Positions 1 through 11,510 of a stretch of DNA of 64,000 nt are shown here, in pieces. Under the pieces are notes generated by a model, which worked only from the letters and a program-made list of their open reading frames with translations, was not told where the DNA came from and searched no databases. Source of the stretch: Panax quinquefolius (Eukaryota; Streptophyta; Magnoliopsida; Apiales; Araliaceae). The stretch spans positions 35,216,123 through 35,280,122 of the forward strand of contig CM035170.1 in NCBI GenBank assembly GCA_020205615.1, in the 5' to 3' direction. Made by a program: the position numbers and the translations under genes. The stretch's first letter is position 1, and every line of letters begins with the position of its first letter.

Positions 1-290
1 TGGTTAACCAATCAATTCCTAAAATCACATCAAAAGCAAGTATCTTTAAAGAGATAAGATCAACAGTAATGTGATAGTGCCAACTTGATTAAGCAAGATT
101 TATAAACCGTAGATGTAACGAAGGTTTCACCCAACTGAGTTTCAACAGATAAGTCAAAGTCCAATTTCTCCTGAGTCAAGTTTAAACGCTGAGCACAAAT
201 AGAGAGAGATAAAAGAATGGGTAGAACCCAGATCTAGTAAGGTATAAACTTCGCAAGAAGAGTTCAAGATTAGCTTACCCGTGATCACCT
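1..290 (-). pseudogene. Element A: retropepsin (protease) fragment of a Ty3/gypsy polyprotein
   Basis: Read on the minus strand, this stretch gives the aspartic-protease part of a chromovirus polyprotein: an LLDLGSTHSFIS block near position 200-240 and FDVILGIDWL ending at the window edge. These are the active-site loop and the conserved ILG-DWL block of plant Ty3/gypsy proteases, which cut the Gag-Pol precursor inside virus-like particles. The usual catalytic triplet D-S-G reads D-L-G here, so this copy is probably inactive. Reverse transcriptase and integrase would lie to the left, outside the window. It follows the gag remnant of the same element without a visible boundary. Confidence 0.75.
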
Positions 291-1493
291 CGCTCGGGTT
301 CCTCACGTTTTGGCCCACCACGACAAACGCTCTTCCAGAACCACCGATTTCGACTTATCCGGATAACCCTTTGAGTCACCATCCCCGCTGAACTTGGTTT
401 TGCTACGTAACAATCCCAAGCTATGTGGCCTTCCTTTCCACAATTGTAACATACCTTGGATTGTTGTGGCGCTTAATGATATGTCCCTCTTTCCCGTGAT
501 TTGTAACATCTAACTAGCGGTCGCTTCTCCTCCCTAGAATTTGTTATTGTGTCGTTGGTCTCATTGATGTCTTCTCCGTCATTGTTGAATCTCCTCTTTC
601 TGAAATTTCCACTGACTCACCTCTCCTATTATCATGGCCACGATGACCACCATCAGAGTGGTTACCGCTTTTGTTCAGATATTTTCCTCCTCGCTGGTTA
701 TCATCGCCTCGATGATTGCCACACCGATATGACCCTCGTCAGTGGTCCCTCAATGAACATACTCACTATCTCGCTCTAATAATTGAGCCCCGCTTGACAA
801 CATCCTAATACGTAGAAAATTTATGAGAGATAAGGTATCGACGAATCTCTGGGTTTTAGACCTCTCGAAACATCCTTGTCATTCGCTCCTCATTCTCTAC
901 CAAATGAGGTGCAAACCGATAACTCAAATAACTTCTCCTCATCTGGGACACCGCCATGTTGTTTTGTTCCAAATCGATAAACTCTACCTCCTTCATATGA
1001 CGAATACTTTCAGAAAGTACTTGTCATTGAATAGTTTCAAACGCTTCCCAAGACATATTGAGTGCGGCAGTCGGGTACGCTTCACGACTCCCACCAAGAG
1101 AGTCCGCCTCACCGCTGAACATAAAGGTGGCGAATGGAACCTTCTGTTCTCCGCATCCCAAGACATCGAATATCTTGGTAATTTGCTTGACCCATGTTTC
1201 CGCCTTTTGATCGATCCGCTTTTCCAATAAATTCGTGGTCCCAACTCTTTGAATCATTGGTCAGGATGCATCAAGGCTGCTATCACTTCCACCCGTATTT
1301 TGTACATGAGTCTCCTCGTCTCGATTTTGCATGAACTACAAAAAAGCTCCTAAACATTCCATCATTCATCGCTTGCTCTCAGTGTGTTGTTTACAGGAGG
1401 AATATTGTCTTCCTTGTTGTACGCTTCTCCTCGGTTTATAATTAAAGGTTGTTCCACGCCTCATACACTCCATTGTTAACGCTCTCGCAGAGT
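291..1493 (-). pseudogene. Element A: degenerate gag with one CCHC zinc knuckle
   Basis: Minus-strand gag remnant. The AETWVKQITKIFDVLG block near 1130-1200 and KVPFATFMFSGEA after it match the capsid region of plant Ty3/gypsy Gag; the F copy at 34427 shows the same AETWLKQITKIL block. A zinc knuckle CYNCGKEGHIAWDC (C-X2-C-X4-H-X4-C intact) lies at 410-451. The likely start is an ATG at about 1493, aligned with the ATG of F, but an in-frame stop follows within seven codons, and several frameshifts break the rest. Gag would package the element RNA. The leader between this start and the primer site (1494-1671) is about 180 bp and holds no other ORF. Confidence 0.7.
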
Positions 1494-1671
1494 CATTCTT
1501 AAATATCGCTTATAAAAAGGGGTTAATTAAACAAATTAACATATCACATAATATCCCTATATTATGACGACCACCAACAAATAAGCTTAGATAGGACACA
1601 CTAGCGAAGGATTTACTCATCTCTCCCTCCTAGTTCTATTCCCCCGATCTCCACCGAGACCATATCCCTAA

Positions 1672-1685
1672 GCTCTAATACCAAC
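1672..1685 (-). other. Element A primer binding site (initiator-Met type)
   Basis: On the minus strand the LTR end is followed at once by GTTGGTATTAGAGC, which resembles the TGGTATCAGAGC complement of plant initiator tRNA-Met, with one change. It sets the minus-strand cDNA start and shows that the LTR to its right is the 5' LTR. Confidence 0.75.
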
Positions 1686-4305
1686 TGTGACACCCCAAAA
1701 TAGGTATACAACACTCATTCTGAGTCGCCAAATACATGGTACAAAAATCAACTACAACTTCAATAATATAATTGTCGTGCAAAATACGACAACACATATA
1801 CTGTGAGTTTGAATACTAATATAGTCTAATAGAGAGTATACAAACTCAAAAGGAGTCCTCATTACAATTATTGATACACTATTTTACAAAATAGTGAGGA
1901 CTACTAATATATCTATCCTGAACCATCACTCTATACCCCAGCTAGTTCCTGCTATGTTCTCACCTCCTAAGAAGAAAAATGGAACAAAAAGAAAAAGGGT
2001 GAGCTCAACTAGCCCAGTAAAGAATATTATGACTAAGATAATATACAATAATATACAACAATTTATCATTATTCTTCAACAGGGAAAAATCTGATAAAAT
2101 ATAATCGACAACAAGTTTTAGATCAACAATCGCAATGTGAAAAACAACCAATCCATTAGAAGAGTCAAGTAGAGAAAGAATTTTACTATCTTCTAAGATT
2201 TAAAAAGTCCATCATCAATAATTTATCCTCGTAACATCAATCAATATACATCTTGAATCAAATATTCATCTTTGCACTACAGTGCCAAAGATATTCATTT
2301 GTATCACCAAATGGGTCATGTTCATCTCAACACTGCTCATCTTTGCACTACGGCCAAAGATATTCATCGCTTAATCATTCATCTTTGCACTACGGGCCAA
2401 AGATATTCAAGAATATCATCATTTAGGACCGAGGAAGATGAAAAATATTTTAAAGAACGAATCCAAAGGAGATGTATGGACAAATATTAGGGATTCATAT
2501 TTCAGTCTATCCAAGTTCAATAATACTCCATAATAAACTATAATGGAGTGAAATTCAAGAATGAAGATCAAAATATGGATTAAATTTCAAGAATAAGGGT
2601 TACAACAGATAACTTGGAAGAGAAAAAAATTTTTTTTGAATGTGAAGACTCAGAATGAATCGATGAATCGACAAGACCCGTGAATAGTACCCGACTCACA
2701 TGAAAAGTTCCAAATTTGATAAAGAGTTCAAACCAATAATCCTATGAAATGATATTAGATGAAACGAAATTTCTAATCATTTCAGGAATTATAGAAGCAA
2801 TACTTACCATAGTAAGTTCAAATTTAAGAATACGAGATGAAATAATATTGCTTTCGTAATATGGAGTATGAAAGAAAATAATATTTCTCACGAGTATTGC
2901 AATAAAATAATATCCTTTACCTTGGTAGAAACTGGATTTTACTGGAATATCGGATATTATTTTGAGAAAATCTTGCAGAAAAACCTCGCTCAAAATATTC
3001 TTATACTCAAGAAAATACTCACAATACTATAGAATAAGAATTTCTGAATTTAGAAATCGTGATGAGGAAGGAGGGTTACCCCTCATTTATAGTAAAACCC
3101 TGATGAAAAATCAAAGGCGCCTACCTAACTTTTGCCAAAATTTTCTTACTTTAACATAATACGCATATGTATGCCTAACTCCTCATTTATTTTGATTGGA
3201 TGAGGACCCATCAATTATTTGAAAACCAGGACATCAATCCTTGCCTAATTCTTCCTTGTCTTCTCTGCCAAATTCATTTTTTTCCCATCTTTATGGGCCC
3301 ACAAAAGTTAGGCAACACTACTTTTATTCAAGCCACCAAAATTTACAAAGCATTCACATATTCGTATGTGTATATATATATATACACCAATATTATTTAA
3401 ACAATTATAAAATAATATAATAGTATATTTGAATGAATATTCATCGGAGAAAATAATTATAAAATACCAACTTTCAACAAATAATTCATGCAAAATTCCT
3501 TCATTTATATCCACATAAAATAAATATTTCCTTATCATATAAATCAATAATTAATTATTCACAAATAATATTACGTAATCACAATTATAACAACCAAAGC
3601 TGCTCCTGTGAAAGAGGGGCTTTTCGATAAGGATTTCTCCTCATCGGGCGCCGCAATTAGGTGACCAAACCTCTCCTTAGACAAAACTTTCTAGACATCG
3701 CCAATAATGCTATCTAATAATATTATTCAAATAATATGAATTATTGATCTGATAATGGGAAATATCAGGCAATGATAATTATTGAAACAACAATAATATA
3801 AAATATCAACGCAGAATTATTAAATCAATAAAATAAAATATCGAATAAGAATTACCGTAATAATTATTGAGTAGTGGCTTCTTACGTAAGAATCAAAAAT
3901 TCAAAAATATCGTAACAATACCGCATACCGGTAACTCTTAAACCACGCCCACGTGTATTACTTTATTTTAACCACCGTGTAATCCAATAAAGGTTAATTG
4001 TGAATAATTACGCCGTTATTTATAAAAACTAAAACTTGTCGCTTTTCTTCATCCGACACCTATTCTCGTTATGGGGCCCATAATTGATCGCAACTGTCAT
4101 TTAATAATATTCCCGACAAAAAAGAATATTGCACGACCAAACGAATATTCCCCGACAACAATGATTATTTTATAACCACTTGCTTATTTTGTAAAATTTG
4201 CACATTTCACCCATAACCAGAGCATTATATCAAATTAATCCTTATTATTTCAAAATAATAAATAGAGAAAACTCAATTTTATTTATAATAAGTTGGGGTC
4301 TTACA
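1686..4305 (-). mobile_element. Element A 5' LTR (Ty3/gypsy chromovirus)
   Basis: In element orientation it begins TGTAAGACCCCAAC (right end, 4305) and ends GGGGTGTCACA (left end, 1686), with TG..CA termini and the primer site next to it. It is about 2.6 kb long. The block near 1800-1900 (a GAGGACTCC segment flanked by TTTGTATACTCTC) is shared with the F LTR at 34020-34110, so A, F and M form one family. The body is AT-rich and contains short tandem repeats. Only one LTR of A is in the window, so its target duplication cannot be checked. Confidence 0.85.
2262..2415 (-). repeat. Tandem repeats in the A LTR
   Basis: At least three diverged copies of a unit containing CATCTTTGCACTACGGGCC and AAAGATATTCAT follow one another. 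The homologous region of the F LTR (33440-33700) has four looser copies with the core TTGGCCCGTAGTGCA. A short ORF here is only a translation of the repeat. Confidence 0.7.
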
Positions 4306-4404
4306 TATCAGGTGTTTTCTAGCATTCAGGGGCAAAACAATCATTTTCTATACACTAGCGCCGCAACGCCAATGCCCAGTGTTAGTCTCGCGCCGCGACG
4401 CCAC
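4306..4404 (+). mobile_element. Element X, left fragment: Athila-like LTR piece
   Basis: A short piece between the LTR of A and the LTR of B. It carries GC-rich motifs (AGCGCCGCAACGCC, TCGCGCCGCGACGCCAC) that resume at 16080 on the far side of B with more copies of the same motif. This continuity shows that B inserted here. The start of X is not visible because A lies directly to its left. Confidence 0.6.
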
Positions 4405-7309
4405 TGTAACAATCGAGAAATTTGTAAGTTAATTTAAATATTTATTGAATCAAATAAATATTTTAAATAATTTATTTATTGAGGAAAATAAATAATTGAT
4501 GAATTATGGTGAATTAATTTAATAACTAAATTGATTAATGTTAATTAAATTGAATAATGATAATTTTATCTGAAGAATTTAATTTAAGGAGATAATTAAA
4601 TTAAATCAATTGTTTAATATTTAAGAAAATAATTAAATTAAATAAAATGTTGGTTTAATCTAATTTATTAACTAAATTAGATATATAAAGATTTATTAAG
4701 TATGTTACAATGGGAATTATAATTATTATAATTATAAGTATGAGTTACTTAAATCAATTTAATGGTGTGACATGAAACTATATAATATAAAGATTATTAA
4801 AATAATCTAGTTAGGGGGTGGCCAAACAAGGCCTTGTGGCCTTTGGATTATTTTAACGTACGCCTATTGGTTTTCTTAACTAATAACCACAATTATCAGT
4901 TGGGTTATTTCATACTTCGCGTCTTATTTTTCTCCTAAGGCTGAAGAGCAAATTTGAGAGAGAGAGAGAGAGAGATTGGAAGAAGAGAGAAAAAAAACAT
5001 AGAGAGAATTGCTAAGAGATTGAGGGTTTTGCTGCGGAAGGAATTGAAGCCACTACATATCAATTGCTTCAATAAACAAGGATTAAAGTATATTGTAGTT
5101 CTAATTTTTATGTTTTGAGTTCTCTATGAAAAGTTTCTGTAAACTATTAAGTCTCAGTGGATGATTGTATATATGTGTACATATAGTTTGGTAAAATCTG
5201 TTAGTCACCATATTTGAGTGTTATAGGAATAACCAAACACGTAAATTTGGATTGTAGGAGGGAATTGAAATAACAGTGATATGTTCATATGATATGGCTT
5301 AGAAAGTAATAATTTAAGTGATCAATTTGTATATTTAACTGTAAATTTTGTTTTGATTATGCTAGTCCATTAAGAAACGAAGATAATGTAGCTTGAACGA
5401 AGTGATTTGCTGAAGAATTGAAATTATATTGTTAATTTTTGGGAAGAATGTTAAAAAATTGAGTTTTATATGAAAATGAGAAATATGAGAAATTAAACTA
5501 GTGTAATTGTTGATTAAATTGTTCTATGTTGAGGAATATGTTGGCAAACATGTTTATGATAGTCTTATATCAACTGTTTGTGTTAATGTTATTGTTTAGT
5601 GGGTGAAATTCGTGTTTGTTGGGCTAAAGTTGGCTACTATTTATAGTCATCTCTGCCTCTATCTATGCACTTAAATAGCATTTTCACTGAGTGGTGCTAA
5701 GGCTAAAATCAAGAATTGCTAGCAGTACATGTGTGTAGTCTTGACAAGTGTATGTATGGCGCAATCATCGCTATATACACTAATCTGAGGCGTTGATTTC
5801 GCTTTATTTGCGTAGGTATGTGTAATGGACTTATGTTGGTTAAGCATGCATGCTAATGATGTTAAGACATAATATACACTATAATATTATATTGAAAGGT
5901 GTTGTAATACAAAGTGTAAAAGATTTTTAAGTGATTGTTAATTGAGTTATATAATGAAACTAAAAGTGATGTTTTTAAAAGTTAGAGATGAACAATTAAG
6001 TTATGTTAGATCGTAATGAGATTTCAGATTTGTTAAGGATGTTAACTAACTTGGTTAGGTGCTAAGTTAAGGTTATGACCTAAATGATGGTTTAAACCCC
6101 TAAAGCTAATATTCATACAACTAATTGTTATTGCAATTACAATGATTTATGTAGGGTAATTAGAGAATATTTTACACTTGTGTAGCTTACATACAAGGCA
6201 AGTTTCTATATCTTATCTTTTACATTGAGCAAGTTTCTTATCCTAAAATTTCATTGAGCAAGACTATTGATTCTATTCTTATGTATAATTGAATAAGCTT
6301 GTGTACCTAATTCGTTACATCGAATGAGTTTCACATTCTCATTTCTTGTTATTATTATCCAAAACGTATATTGTTCTAACACATTGATTCAAAGGATATT
6401 GTTCTAATTCTTTGAATATTGTACTTTGCATGTGTATCATGTTTATTCAATTATATATTATTAATATCTGATCTTTGACTTTGATAGCCTTGTTCAGTTA
6501 TACATTCTTGTAGTAAACCTTCAAGAAGTAAGTAAACTTTTATTGATTTCATTCATTTATAATTGAATAAATGTTCTAAAATTCTAGAAGCATTGATAAG
6601 CTAGTTCCAACTAAGATTTCTTTAGTGTGGAAATTCTAAATTCAAACTGAGACGAACAACACTAACATAGGGGATTTTGTACGTGTAACGTTTAGATGTT
6701 TGTGCACAATACATGGTACAAAAGGTTGATCCCCCTAAGTACGTGAAGAAGAGTTTGTATAGTCTAAATGACTGTTAAGGTTGAGGTAATAATACTTAAT
6801 TATCGAAGACATAGTTCGTGGTCTTAAGACTCTCAGATATTAAAGTTCGAACTTGTTTTCTATTTTTGATTCATAGAACAAGTTCATTATTATTCAGTAT
6901 TCGTTGTTCATTCTCATGTTGTTATTATTACTACTCTTTATATCAGTGAGCAATTGTTTGCTCACTCTTGCAATTAACATTGCAGCTAAAGTTGAAAGAG
7001 TCGATGAGCCATCTACTAGCAAAGTGAAAGGCCAAGATGTCCAAGTGTTGAAGAGTTATTTAGAATTTATTTAAATGCATGATGTTATAAGACTTGTTTT
7101 CTTTTATGATGTTTTTCGTAAACTTATGTAATAAATTAAGGTTAGATTACCTGGGATTGTTTATGAGATGATGTAACCCTTTAATGGGAGAGATTATTGT
7201 TGAAATTAATTATCGTTTTATCCTTTATTGTGGGTAGTTAGATGTAATTATTTCGACAGTGAGCACCAGATTTTAGGGAAATGAAGTACCTGGATTTAGG
7301 GGTGCCACA
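4405..7309 (+). mobile_element. Element B 5' LTR
   Basis: Starts TGTAACAATCGAG and ends GGTGCCACA; it aligns over its length with 13173-16079. A TATA-like stretch CTATATAATATAA lies at 4778-4790 and a (GA)n run at 4955-4975, a common leader feature in plant LTRs. Near its 3' end lie a block with TTGTGCACAATACATGGTAC (about 6700-6720) and the hairpin GTGAGCAATTGTTTGCTCAC (6946-6965), both shared with other chromovirus LTRs here. The segment 5628-5818 is strongly different from the 3' LTR. Confidence 0.93.
4778..4790 (+). promoter_or_regulatory. Putative TATA box of the B LTR
   Basis: CTATATAATATAA about 165 bp ahead of a GA-rich run, the only strong TATA candidate in this part of the LTR. The same sequence is kept in the 3' LTR near 13554. 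Promoter use is inferred from position only. Confidence 0.4.
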
Positions 7310-7324
7310 AGTTGGCATCAAAGC
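7310..7324 (+). other. Element B primer binding site
   Basis: AGTTGGCATCAAAGC directly follows the LTR end; it matches the initiator-Met complement TGGTATCAGAGC with two changes. The E copy has TTGGTATCAAAGCC at the same place. Confidence 0.75.
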
Positions 7325-7541
7325 TTTAGGTTATGAACCTTAGGTGGGGGAAACCTTAGGAAGTAACCTTTAAGAAGTCTGAAAACATAGTTGTGTTTAA
7401 CTCTTATTGGGTTTTAAGGAAATGGATTAAGGCATCCATTGAAACTAAACAATAAAAGACATTATGTGTTATGTGTTAAAAACTTATGTGCTCGCGAGTA
7501 TCGATAATGTTAAGTAAAAGTTAAAATATTTTGTTGTCGGG

Positions 7542-8260
7542 ATGTCTGAAGGAGGATCCAGTCCAACTAGGGAGGTGATACGTCAGATACCTAGAGATGA
7601 TGAACCCCGGTATATTCACGTTGTGCGGGAACAGTTGATTCAGGAGGATGAACTTGTGACCGATCCCGGGGAGGATAATTCTAAGGAGATAGAGGATGAT
7701 GATGAGGAGGATCCTATGGAGTTTCCACCAAACTCCGTATCGGCTGAGATGTATGATTCTTTGTACGACCGTAACATAGAGTTACTGGATAATGTAGAAG
7801 AACTGAAAGAGATGGTTGATATGGATCACGCTGCATTGGAGCAGAAGGATGTAGAGATTCAGGAACTTGACTCAAAACTTAGAAACACAGAGTGGGACTT
7901 AGTTCATACTAAGGGTCAACATGAAGATCTGTTGGCAGTGAACGAGAAGATGTAGGCTGACATGGAGACATTAAAAGATGACTTCAAAGAGGAATCAGCT
8001 AAGCGTACAAGAGTAGATGACGCTTGGATGAAGGCGACTCAACGTGCAGACCGTGCTGAGGCTAAAGAGTGAAGAAGGCCAAAATGAACGAAATGGATCA
8101 TGCCTTTAATTCTACGATTGATAGGGCCCAGGATCGAGTCTTTTATTACCCGCCTCAATTTGAAGACTCATCTTGGTTCGTGATGGATCATAGAACGACA
8201 TATCGCATCATGGAGGAGGAGCGCAGAGAAGCCTCTCGACGTCTTAATATGCATAGATAG
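7542..8260 (+). pseudogene. Element B ORF0: acidic coiled-coil-like protein upstream of gag
   Basis: An extra reading frame between primer site and gag. It starts with an ATG (MSEGGSSPTREV), runs through an acidic segment (residues about 45-60, with EIEDDDEEDPMEF), then a charged heptad-like region from about residue 85 to 175 suggesting a coiled coil, and ends with a basic/aromatic tail containing VFYYPPQFED and MEEERREASRR. A TAG (after EKM) and a 4-bp deletion near 8069 that shifts the frame break this copy; the E copy does not have that deletion. Total length would be about 240 residues. No catalytic motif or zinc finger is visible. I do not recognise the family. The same ORF is found in E (38137-38864) and, more diverged, in H (57870-58639), so it was probably under selection. 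Confidence 0.75.
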
Positions 8261-8562
8261 AAAATAAGAGTGATGATAATATGTGGTTATTATGTGAATA
8301 AATAAAGTTTTAAATCCCTTATTTTGAGAAGAATAAAGGGGTAGTATGAGTATGTAATCCTGAAACTTGTTTAGTTCAGGAAAGTGGATGTTTATAGCAG
8401 ATATGCTATCTTTTATATGTTTTACAACATTATAAATGGATAAAATATCAAAGTTTATTTAAAATGTTATGTGTTATAGCTTTAATCTTAGAATGTTTAA
8501 GTTAAACTTCAAATACTTAAGAAGTTGAGTGAGGAACTAATAAGCGTATATTTTAACAGAAA

Positions 8563-9619
8563 ATGCCTCCTAGAAGAAGACAACCACGTCAATAACCACC
8601 TCCTGAGGGGTCTACTAACAATAACAATGAGGACAATGCTAATCCGGTTCAGCAGTTGGTAACTCTGTTGACGAGAGCACTTGCGAATCAACCACAAGCT
8701 CAAGTCACGACCTTCAAGGAATTCAAAGCGGTTGGACCGCCAGAGTTTCAAGGGTCTATGAATCCAGTGGAAGCCCAAACCTGGATCATGGAAATGGAGA
8801 AGGTGTTTGATGTTGCTAGAGTTAACGAAGATCAGAAGACTGCATTCGCGACGTTTATGCTGAAGTCTAAAGCTAGCTATTGGTGGTAAATAAATAAGGT
8901 TCGTAGGGGACAAAGAGTGATAATGTGGGATAGATTTAGGGAGATGTTTTTTGAAATGTACTTTCCAGCGAGTTCTCGGAATCAGTTGGAGGTGCAATTT
9001 CTGGAGTTGAAGCAAGGAACCATGACGGCGCTGTAATATGTCATTGCGAAGTTTAACGAGTTGGCAAGGTTTGCCACTTATCAAGTCAATACTGATGATG
9101 AGCATAAGGCAAGAAGGTTCGAATAAGGATTGAAACCCTCGGTCAGATAGCAAGGTTTCAATGTTCCATTAAATACATTTGCTACAGACCGAAAAGGCAA
9201 TTATCGCAGAAGGTGGAAGCGATGCCTTGACCAAGTACAATCAAGAACAAAAGAAGAGGAAGAATGATAGTGAAAATAAGGTTGGTGGAAGTAATGTTGG
9301 AAGTAACAATTAGAAGAGGAAGTGGAACGAGAATTCAACTACGGGAGGACAGCAAGGAAGTCAACAGAAGAAAAAGTTTGAAGCTTGTGCTACTTGTGGA
9401 AAGAACCATACTGGGGTGTATTTGAAGGGAAAGCATGTGTGTTTCAACTATGGTCAAGAGGGACACATTGCACCAAACTATTTTAGCCCAAAGAAAGGAG
9501 CATGTATTACCTGCGGTTCGAAGGATCACATGGCTCGTGATTGCCCTAAAAAGTCAGCGGGGAGTGCAAGTGGAGGAAAGGGAAACAACAACGGTGGTGG
9601 TGCATTGACTATCATCGAC
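8563..9619 (+). pseudogene. Element B gag (capsid and nucleocapsid)
   Basis: Starts at ATG 8563 (MPPRRRQPRQ), after about 300 bp of AT-rich non-coding leader. The capsid region shows VGPPEFQGS, EAQTWIMEMEKVFDV, FATFMLKSKASYWW and FNELARFATYQV, typical of the retrotransposon Gag domain. In-frame stops occur after RQ, after YWW, after MTAL and after RRFE, and the frame changes before the nucleocapsid. The nucleocapsid has a CATCGKNHTG segment, a knuckle in which two cysteines are tyrosine (CFNYGQEGHIAPNY) and an intact CITCGSKDHMARDC. Gag would form the particle and bind RNA. Not functional as it stands. Confidence 0.88.
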
Positions 9620-10140
9620 CAAAGACAAATGGGCCGACCTATCACGAGAACTTTTAATACGACCGCAGGTGATGTTGTTCAGTCTAAGGATGTGGTGTCG
9701 GGTATCATTCCGATTAATGGTATTAATGCTTATGTACTGTTTGATTCGGGTACTACTTGTTCATTTATATCCGATGATTTTGCTCAAAACTTAGATTTGC
9801 CTCAGGAAGAATTAGATTATCCTTTGAGCATATAGATTGCAAATAGGGAAGTAATTCCTGTTAGGTTCATATATAAGAATTATGGAGTGGTTATAAAGGG
9901 TCAAGAGATGAGGGTAGACTTGATACCAATTAGACTGGGTGAGTTTGATCTTATCCTGGGAATGGATTGGTTATTCAATCACGAGCAAAGAATTGATTGC
10001 CAAAGAAAGTGTGTTAACCTTACGACTCACAAAGGTTGTGTTCTATGGCAGCAAATCACCTCGACAAGCAAGTTGTTTGACGGTGATGCAAGCCAAGAAG
10101 TTGTTAAGACAAGGATGTCTAGGATACTTAGCCTACATAG
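9620..10140 (+). pseudogene. Element B protease (retropepsin)
   Basis: Continues the nucleocapsid frame: VVSGIIPINGINAYVLFDSG, then TTCSFISDDFAQNL, and further on [15 protein letters not shown]. The DSG catalytic triplet is intact. A TAG at 9833-9835 and a frameshift near 10030 interrupt it; after the shift the frame continues with [14 protein letters not shown] into reverse transcriptase. The E copy of this region is in one frame, which shows what was lost here. Confidence 0.85.
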
Positions 10141-11510
10141 TTGATACACAGAAGAAAAGTGCGAAGTTAGAAGAGATACCGATCATAAGAGATTTTGCAG
10201 ACATATTTCCAAACGATTTGTCGGGTCTTCCACTAGATCGACAAATCGAGTTCGTGATTGATTTAGTACCAGGAACATGCCCGATATCTAAGGCACCATA
10301 CAGAATGGCCCCGATAGAGATGAAGGAGTTTATGGTGCAATTGCAAGAATTTCTTGACAAGAAGTATATCCAGCCGAGCGTATCGCCATGGGGAGCGCCG
10401 GTGTTATTTTTTAAAAAGAAGGATGAATCGATGTGGCTCTGCATTGATTACAGAGAATTGAATAAGGTCATGATTAAAAATAAGTATCCGTTACCAAGAA
10501 TCGACGACATGTTTGATCAACTAAAGGGTGCGAGGTATTTTTCAAAGATAGATTTGAGGAGTGGTTATCATCAATTGAAGGTGTGACCAGAAGACGTACC
10601 GAAGACGGCATTCAAAACTCGGTATGGTCATTACGATTTTCTGGTTATGTCATTGTGTTTAACCAATGCACCTGCAGCGTTCATGGATTTGATGAACAGG
10701 GTGTTTAAACCATTCTTAGATAAATTTGTGGGGGTGTTTATTAATGATATCCTGGTGTATTCTAAAACCAGGGAAGAACATGTTAAACACTTAAGAGTGA
10801 CGTTGGAGACATTGAGAAAAGAGAAGTTGTACGCAAAATTTTCAAAATGTGAGTTTTGGTTGGAACGTGTACAGTTTTTCGGGCATGTTATTGATAAAGA
10901 CGGAATTTCGGTAGATCCATCAAAAGTTGAAGCTGTAGTAAACTGGGATCAACCAAAGACACCGAGATAAGGAGTTTCTTAGGGTTGGCAGGTTACTATA
11001 GGCATTTTATTCAAGACTTTTCTAAGATTGCGACTCCGTTGACAAATTTAACCAGGGAGGCGGTTAAGTTTGTTTCGACGGAGAAGTGTGAGGAAAGTTT
11101 TCACGAATTGAAGAAGAGGTTGAGTACGGCACCTATGTTATCATTGCCTGATGATACAGGGAATTTTGTGGTGTATAATGACGCATCGCATAAAGGACTA
11201 GGATGTGTGCTTATGCAGAACGGTAGAGTTATCGCATATGCATCACGTCAATTAAAAGATTACGAAAAAGGGTATCCGACTCATGACTTAGAGTTGGCTG
11301 CGGTGGCGTTTGCCCTGAAGATTTGGAGACATTATCTTTATGGAGAAAGGTGTGAAATATATACTGACCATAAAAGTTTGAAGTATATCTTTACAAAAAA
11401 AGATTTGAATATGAGGCAGAGAAGATGGTTGGAGCTGATCAAAGACTATGATTGCGAGATTTTCTATCATCCCGAAAACGCGAATGTTGTTGCTGATGCT
11501 TTAAGTAGGA
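10141..11510 (+). pseudogene. Element B reverse transcriptase and RNase H
   Basis: Plant Ty3/gypsy RT motifs in order: [61 protein letters not shown], then [16 protein letters not shown] and [11 protein letters not shown]. The catalytic FIDD box reads FIND, so one catalytic Asp is lost. A TGA at 10584-10586 (likely from CGA) and a frameshift near 10970 break it. RNase H follows with [37 protein letters not shown] and [10 protein letters not shown], its acidic residues being visible. The enzyme would copy element RNA into cDNA and remove the RNA strand. Confidence 0.92.

Noticed and set aside
823..1230. Plus-strand ORF of 135 codons
   Set aside because: It is the reverse of the gag remnant of A, whose motifs read on the minus strand; the plus-strand product has no recognisable feature.
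8509..9153. Minus-strand ORF of 214 codons in B
   Set aside because: It is antisense to gag, with Leu/Ser/Arg-rich low-information sequence. The sense frames carry the known Gag motifs.
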